DNA of 64,000 nt, from assembly GCA_002104935.1 (NCBI GenBank), contig MCGT01000031.1, forward strand, positions 62,001 to 126,000, given 5' to 3'. Made by a program: the position numbers and the translations under genes. Shown piece by piece: positions 58,061 through 64,000 of the stretch; the stretch's first letter is position 1; each line of letters starts with the position of its first letter. The notes beneath the pieces were generated by a model. That model did not search any database and was not told the DNA's origin. It was given only the letters and a program-made list of their open reading frames with translations. The stretch comes from Hesseltinella vesiculosa. Its lineage: Eukaryota > Mucoromycota > Mucoromycetes > Mucorales > Cunninghamellaceae.

Positions 58061-59912
58061 ACCTCGGACTGCTATTTTGACTTATGCAATCTGTCGTGAG
58101 CCATCTGAATCCCCGCTGAGTTTTTTTTTTTTTTTTTGCTCGGACAATTGACATATCAACAATAAAAGCAACAACAGAGACACGCATGGTGAGATGAACG
58201 TACGTCGTCAGTCAGCTGATGCTTCATCCTTTCTATCCATTTTATTTCGTCTTTTTTGAATGCTGGCATTATACTTTTTTGTGTCACTTCAAAAGCAGCT
58301 GAGTATCATTGTGTCTGGAGAAACAAAGCATCGGTTTTCTGGAAAAAGTTGTCCAGGTACTTTATTCACGTCCAATGAAGCTATTGAGCGCAAAGCAAGT
58401 TCTTGCGAGGCCTTGGTCAACGTGTAAGTTGACAGTGGCGTTATTTCCAATGCTAAAATGAGCCAATAATGATTACAGTTTTGCGATTTCCCCGTCATGG
58501 TCGTGGAGGGCGAGCATCGTTCTTCTCCCACCGAATTCCATATCTCCTTTCATCCCTCCCATCCTATGTACGGTACTCTACCTTTTTTTGTCGTCCATCC
58601 CTCTTATCATTCCATAAAAGCGTGACATGCTGTAACATATACCCTATAATTTTCATGTGTGAACCAAGCAGCGAAATCATTGGCCATTGCAGTTTTTTTT
58701 TTTTTTTTGGTTCGGTTGCCACATGTGGCCTCCCTTCCTTCTCTTCTTGCCATCTTCTTTTATATTTGAAACTCTGTCATTTTATTGTATGTTTAAACAT
58801 TTGATTTGGTAAGGAGATAAGGATGGTCGTGGATTCGAAAAAAGATTAATGATAACCCAAGTAGGACATGATGGTGACAGGGTTGCGACGCGCACTTTTG
58901 ACAGAATAAGGAAAATGGCGATCATTGCTTCGCTTGGTATTACGTTCAAAAAAGTAACACCACAGTTATCGATCATTCCAGAGTACCATATAGGTGATTC
59001 ATCCGTTATATTACCATCGTATGCATCAGGGTGATGAGGCTTGTCATACTTGTCAAATGGGGGACGTTGACCGGAAGGTCGAGGGAATATGCGCTGGCCA
59101 GCTGCCATACCCGCGCCTCATGTCTCGCTTCTTACTTTATATGAAAGGGACACGCTTCTTACTTTATATGAAAGGGACATGGTTTTTTTATTTACAGCAT
59201 GCACATTTGACACTTACATATAAACGGGTTGCGAACAAAGAATATCGATCATTCTCATTTAAAGGTGAAAAACACATGGAGAAACCCTGAGGTGGTACCA
59301 AGGCAAAGGCGGAGCTATCCTGCTGTGCAACATTATGCTTGACGGAGTGAGAAATGCGGCCTAAAGCGCGCTCTACAATAGTAAAATGCAGAGCGGGGGA
59401 CGGGCGAAGGTGATTCAGGCTATTCCGCCATAAGACCGCATCTCTCTCTTTCTCTTGTTCCATTTATCATTATCCTTGTATTAATTGCAAGAAAGGGTGC
59501 TGCTGCAGTGGCGGGACGTAATGATTGCAGGAGTCGAACAGGAGGAAAGGCTGGCTTCGCTGCAATGAGACGCAATGTTTTGGAGCACATTTTCATTTTA
59601 ATCCACAATTTCCTTTTTTCCTGCAAGAGCGCATTTATAGCCATTCATTCTCCTACTCCTTACCCTTTGCGCAATGCTAATGCGCGACACAAGGATAAAA
59701 CTTGAATTCTAAGAATAACATGCGCTAAATGAGAATACTATTGCCGCTATTGTAACTATACAATCAACGAAGCACGCACAGTCATAGTGTTTACATGATG
59801 CTGGATGAAATAGGGGAGCTTTTTTTGTGCAATATGCCAAAAAAGGGAAAATTTTACGAGCGAAATCTGGAAACCAAATTTTCCGGCTCATGCGTATAAA
59901 ACCAAGAGAGAA
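58061..59912. other. Intergenic with unresolved minus-strand pieces
   Basis: After an AG at about 58455, the minus strand reads LEITPLSTYTLTKASQELAL to a stop at 58289. At 59090-58790 it reads GQRPPFDKYDKPHHPDAYDG, IWYSGMIDNCGVTFLN. They may be exons of a decayed gene; no family recognised. A 26-bp direct repeat (CTTCTTACTTTATATGAAAG, then GGACA) occurs twice at about 59128-59180. A TATA-like GCGTATAAAACC at about 59892 belongs to the next gene. Confidence 0.35.
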
Positions 59913-60636
59913 ATGGTCCATTGCAAAAAAAAAAAAAAAAAAAAAGCCAACGCTTGCTACACTTATGGTTTTATCAAAAATTATTGTTTCACTGTCCTTG
60001 CGATCGCTGTCACCGCGCAAGCTCCGCAGTATAGCTGTAGAATCCAAGGTGGTCCATGCGGAAAGACAGCCTTGCATGGCGAGGCAGAATGCTGCAGTGG
60101 TAAATTTATATTCTGATTTGTAGATTTGTTTAACAGAAAAAAAAATAGGATATCAATGTGTCAACGGATATTGCGACAGGTATGCGTCGGAAGTGTCGTC
60201 AATTGTACGAGCTTGCAGTGTGGCAGTGAAGCCAGATGAACACACCATTTGCCATGGTGCAGCATCAGTCTCTCCTTTGCATGGCTTTGGAACAGCCTGT
60301 TATTGCGGTTGCGATGAAGTGTACCAGCTTTCTAAGCAGTTGGAACAACATTGTGGCGAGTTAGACACCACGTTCATTACACGTCAACAAATCAATATTT
60401 TGAGAAGTTTGGTTGAAAATGAACCTTTAACGAAAGAGCAATTTGTGACTTTGGCCAAGCTTGATATGATCAAAGATGACAGTAAACTTACTACAGGTCT
60501 TTCCCAGACCGAAATCGAGGAAGTACTTAATACCTTAGGGATTCCCGCAGATGAAATGTCCGAAGCTTATTGCAAAGATCTTGGTGCCAGAGCTCAAAAA
60601 GTCTGCAATGACTGTTCAGTTTGTCAGATCATTTAA
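59913..60636 (+). CDS. Small secreted Cys-rich protein, copy 1 (5' end disturbed)
   Basis: Exon 2 (60149-60636) is intact and parallels copy 2: GYQCVNGYCDRYASEV, HGFGTACYCGCDEVYQLS, SLVENEPLTKEQFV, a C-terminal CNDCSVCQII. In exon 1, the ATG equivalent to copy 2 (59965, MVLSKI) is out of frame by one base in the signal-peptide region. The frame that joins correctly opens at ATG 59913 and crosses an A23 run (MVHCKKKKKKKANACYTYGF) before a hydrophobic stretch ending AIAVTAQA. Either that longer lysine-rich leader is used, or the gene is disabled, or the homopolymer was misread. Function unknown. About 225 residues if the longer start is used. Confidence 0.6.
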
Positions 60637-60954
60637 ACTCTCCACTAAATGTTTATTATATTGAATAAAATTGGCAGCAACACTATGTTTCCAAAAAAAA
60701 AAAAAGTCGCAAAGCAGGAAAAATGCATACCCGCTACCAAAAAGGGAAAGGAATTGGGCGGTGACTAAAAATGTTTAGCTGGTGAAAGCAAAGCTGAGAA
60801 AACTTTTTTAGCACAAGTTTGTCAGCCTGCAGCCCTTTCCTCTGTTGTTTGAGGGAGTAGTGATTTAACCATAGACATTTCTCATCATTTTGTACATGCA
60901 TGTTAAATTTGGGGTAAATTTGTTTAGTGCAATTTTGTACTGTGGCTTTTGTTC
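60637..60954. other. Intergenic
   Basis: AATAAA at about 60664 suits the 3' end of copy 1. Nothing else recognised. Confidence 0.4.
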
Positions 60955-61235
60955 AGATCGCCTGGGGGTCCCCTGGCGAAAATAGATGGCTTTATTCATT
61001 TTTTAGCTGGGGGATTGGAGGTGTCAAAACGAAAATCATCAAAAGTTGGCTGGGCGGCCTTCACCAACCGGCGTGATTTTTTCAACACCAACATGATCCA
61101 TGCATTTTCGCATTCACTACAAGTTTCACGTTGATTCAATTACTCAAAAGTGCAGTGCAGTGAATGATTTTTTTTTTCAAAATGATGGGAAAAAAGGGAA
61201 TTACCATATTTAGATTCCGCACTATGCCTTCGACC
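60955..61235 (+). repeat. Dispersed repeat, copy B
   Basis: Same-orientation partner of 17380-17660. Shared: GATC(A/G)CCT at the left edge, ATCAAAAGTTGGCTGGGCGG, the CAAAATG preceded by a T10 run, and ATTCCGCACTATGCC. Identity roughly three quarters by eye, with small indels. Confidence 0.65.
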
Positions 61236-61420
61236 CAGGGCAAAACTTTCAGTGTTGACATGATACTTTGCAGGTGTGAAGGCGAGGTGGCATTGGCGGA
61301 AGAAGAGGAGGAGGGGGAGACTGTGACAGATTGGATCTGACCATCGAAGGGAGCCATTGAGTGATCCATGAGTCCAGTTGCAGCTCCGCTCAATGGCAGT
61401 GGCGATTCCACGTGGCGCAT

Positions 61421-62200
61421 TCTTTTTTCTTCATGTGTGCAAGTTCCAGTTTTCAGGTTTGGTCTTCAACAATTACTGTTTAACATATTGCTCCATTTCC
61501 ACATGCAAAGCACTTTTGGCATCTTGGTCTGTAATCAATGTCAGCTTATGAACTTGTCAAGGGCTCGATCTTTTCCAGTTCCTGCTTTTTCTCATCTTAC
61601 TTTTTTTTCTAATGACCCACTCCCTGGCCCGATGGTTGGCTGCCATGTTGGCTGCTGCCAAAATCTTATTTACTCTTGCTCTTGGTTCTTCAAGACACAG
61701 GCGAAGGTATGCAAACGCACCAATCCTTGCTACTGGCCATTTACTTTTTTTTTTTTTTTTTAGATTTATTGCTCTTTTGTCACACACTGGATTAAAGGTA
61801 GACGTCATTTTAATACAATTTCCTGATGATGGTGCTGCAAGGGTCCCATTGCCTACTGAAGTCGTTGTTGCTAAAGAGGTGAGCGGCATTTCACTGCAGC
61901 ACGTTCTGATGGCGGCGTTGCATAGAACTGTTGGCAAACCTCGTAGCCCAGGCGTTTCATTCAGCATGCGACGGCAGTTCCTGAAGGCGATGGCACTGCA
62001 AACAACACTTTATCCTTAGTACGATGTTGGCTCATGGTTGGGAGTGTATTTCAAATCGTTTTATGTTCATGTTAGAGATCTGCAAAATATATTCCCCTGG
62101 ATCAAAGCGCCGTTCCCTGGACTTCATTACAAGAACCTCTCCGCTATTAAGTTGCTGTACGAAAGCATTGAAGGATGTTGATGTCTAGTGTAGCATGTAT
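61421..62200 (+). other. Unresolved coding-like fragments
   Basis: FGLQQLLFNILLHFHMQSTF (about 61455) and, after a T-rich acceptor at about 61763, GLKVDVILIQFPDDGAARVP then EVSGISLQHVLMAALHRTVG to a stop at 62019. The segment at 62055-62110 resembles 35995-36050. Probably remains of one accessory gene family. No function assigned. 62200-62965 shows no gene. Confidence 0.35.
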
Positions 62201-62965
62201 TTTAATAAATAAACAAAGGTAGACAATATAAATGTACATGGATGGTATGTGACATCCTACTTCACTAGAGTCACCAGTTCATATTTTTTCTGCGTGAAGT
62301 AAAAATCACCTGGCGTATTTAGGTAAAAAAAGAACGAATTTTCATACGAATCCCTGACCCTGGTATACTTGTCTGCGTTTTTTTCAGTTGTGTGAGAATG
62401 TACGAAAAAACAAATTATAAAGGAATGTTAGAGAATGGAATTGTAATGTATCAATTTTAAACAGGTCAGACAGCACAAGAGCACTGCTATTGCTGTGTTA
62501 AGAGTCGTCAATGATTTCAAAGCCAATACCAAAATAAAGTTAAATGCCCACCATACCTCTTTTTATCTTCACCTTTGAAATAAACGCATGCAAGGGTGAT
62601 GCAATGGACGGGAGAGACGACGATTTTAGGAATAAAAATGAAGGAAAAGGCTACTTTGCTGGAAAGTGATGCGATGATTTCAGTGAAATGTGTTTCTGTT
62701 CATTCCATGGTTTCTTTTTTTCTTTATCTGCACACTTTACGCCATTCTTCCACCTAATCCTTGTCTAGACTACTCCTTGAAAAAGTAATACGCATGGGCG
62801 TAATTCAAATTCCTAGGGTCATAAACGCTTATGTCAATCAAAGAAACGTCCAAAATCAAAGCATGCATACGGCGTTGGAAGAAATGCTGCTGTTTTTTGT
62901 ATAAATCAACGGAAGAAAGGGCCAAAGTACAAAAAAAAAAAAAAAAAAACAAAGCTTGTGCACTG

Positions 62966-63625
62966 ATGGTTTTATCAAAAATTCAAGTTGCGCTTTGTTT
63001 CCTAGTGATTGTTGTCACCGTCCAGGCTCAGGATAAATGTAGAATCCAAGGTGGACCCTGTGGAAAGAAAGAATTGAATGACGAGGCAGTATGCTGCGGT
63101 GGTAAATTTATATTCTGATTTGTAGATTTATTTAACAGAAAAAAAATAGGATATCAATGTGTCAACGGATATTGCGACAAATACGCATCGGAAGTGTCAC
63201 AGATTGTAAAAGACTGCAAGGCGAAAGTGAAGCCAGAGGAGCACTCTATCTGCACTGTTGGTGTAGCATCAATCTCTTCTTTGCAAGGATTTGGAACAGC
63301 CTGTTATTGTGGTTGCAATGAAGTGTACAATCTTTCTGTGGAGTTGAAACAAAAATGCGGCGGCAGCGGGGTCCTTACACCTGAACTAGTCAGAATTTTG
63401 AGAAGTATCGTTGAAAATGAACCTTTAACGGTTAAGCAACAAGCTGTAGTTTTGCTCCTTCTTGGTAAGGTGCCAGATAGCAATGTACTTTCTTCAGATG
63501 AAATCCAGGGTATGTTTAAAAGTTTGCAGATTCCCCGACAAGGTTTGTCCGAAACTGAGTGCAAAGATCTTGGTACCAGAGCTCAAAAAGCCTGCGATGA
63601 CTGTTCAGTTTGTTCTATCATTTAA
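62966..63625 (+). CDS. Small secreted Cys-rich protein, copy 2
   Basis: Two exons (62966-63101, 63150-63625) give 203 residues. A clean signal peptide (MVLSKIQVALCFLVIVVTVQ, cleavage near AQA) is followed by CRIQGGPCGKKELNDEAVCC and GYQCVNGYCDKYASEV, a short disulphide-rich module. A helical part with GFGTACYCGCNEVYNLSVEL, RILRSIVENEPLT and a closing CKDLGTRAQKACDDCSVCSI follows. I count about 18 cysteines in the mature part. Possibly a cell-wall or secreted effector-like protein. TATA-like TTGTATAAATC at about 62898, then an A20 run in the leader, as in copy 1. Confidence 0.85.
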
Positions 63626-63681
63626 ACTCTCCACCAAATGATTATCACATTGAATAAAATTGGCTGAAACATCGCCTTATA

Positions 63682-64000
63682 CGATTGATGCTGCTACATC
63701 GTCCTGTTCATAGCCATTTGCATCTAGGTCATCATGCAGAGCCAATTCTTCAAGGTCATCTTGCACAAGGGCATCCTTTTTGGTAAAAAAAAAATTAGCA
63801 TTACATACCGGTCGCATGCAATGTTTTCATACTTCGATGCCACGTTCTTCTTCAGGAGATTTTTCTGCAATGGCGAAATTATGTTCTTCTTTGCTAGAAT
63901 CACTGGCCTGTAATGATGATACAAAAAAAAGTTACAATAGGACGATATTGAAAGGAGGTGTGTGAGGATGTACCTGTTGATCCTGTTTGCTTTGGCTTGC
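63682..64000 (-). CDS. 3' part of an unrecognised gene with acidic C-terminus
   Basis: Cut by the window edge. The exon joins read ASQSKQDQQ|ASDSSKEEHNFAIAEKSPEE|DALVQDDLEELALHDDLDAN and end QDDVAASIV with stop at 63682. Introns start GTACATCC and GTATGA and both keep phase 0. The tail is strongly acidic and probably disordered. Family not recognisable from this part. It is convergent with the Cys-rich gene, 56 bp between stops. Confidence 0.65.

Overview
The window reads as nuclear DNA of an early-diverging filamentous fungus, most likely Mucoromycota (Mucorales-like). The evidence is many short GT-AG introns (about 35-100 bp) rich in A/T homopolymers, compact spacing, a phosphorylase kinase regulatory subunit (familiar from animals and, as I recall, absent from Dikarya), Fanzor-type genes, and lineage-specific multi-exon genes typical of mucoralean accessory DNA. 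No rRNA, tRNA or CRISPR array was found. Exons were joined by eye. Where I give an exact protein length, the summed exons are divisible by three.

Layout. 1-4.1 kb: accessory DNA with a broken Ty3/gypsy reverse transcriptase, a C2H2 zinc-finger fragment and a degraded nuclease-like gene. 4.2-19.4 kb: mostly housekeeping genes, namely the phosphorylase kinase regulatory subunit with an embedded FAM3/ILEI-like domain, a Hikeshi/OPI10 homologue, two paralogous HSL-type alpha/beta hydrolases, a secreted M28 aminopeptidase, a small coiled-coil protein and RNA polymerase I subunit RPA43. 19.6-22.4 kb: a large all-helical protein that I do not recognise.

22.5-43 kb: a rearranged accessory region. 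It holds a 5' fragment of CTU1 (the intact gene is at 31-32.4 kb), the C-terminal half of one Fanzor joined to a resolvase-like gene, and a second complete Fanzor gene (25.3-28.5 kb). It also holds an Mpv17-family gene with damaged junctions, two more nuclease-like lineage-specific genes, a truncated RPA43 copy and a PIF1 helicase. A 60-bp sequence is shared upstream of two of these genes. Just beyond, at 43.5-44.4 kb, lies a 0.9-kb near-perfect inverted repeat.

44.9-58 kb: housekeeping and regulatory genes, namely a Zn2Cys6 transcription factor, glutamate 5-kinase, a GH72 glucanosyltransferase and a Kin4-like kinase. 59.9-63.6 kb: two paralogous small secreted Cys-rich proteins separated by repeat DNA. 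The window ends in the 3' part of another gene.

Recurring theme: pieces of genes also present intact in the window (CTU1, RPA43, an exon near 9.6 kb) recur as partial copies at the edges of mobile or accessory genes. This suggests gene-fragment capture or break-repair joined to mobile-element activity.
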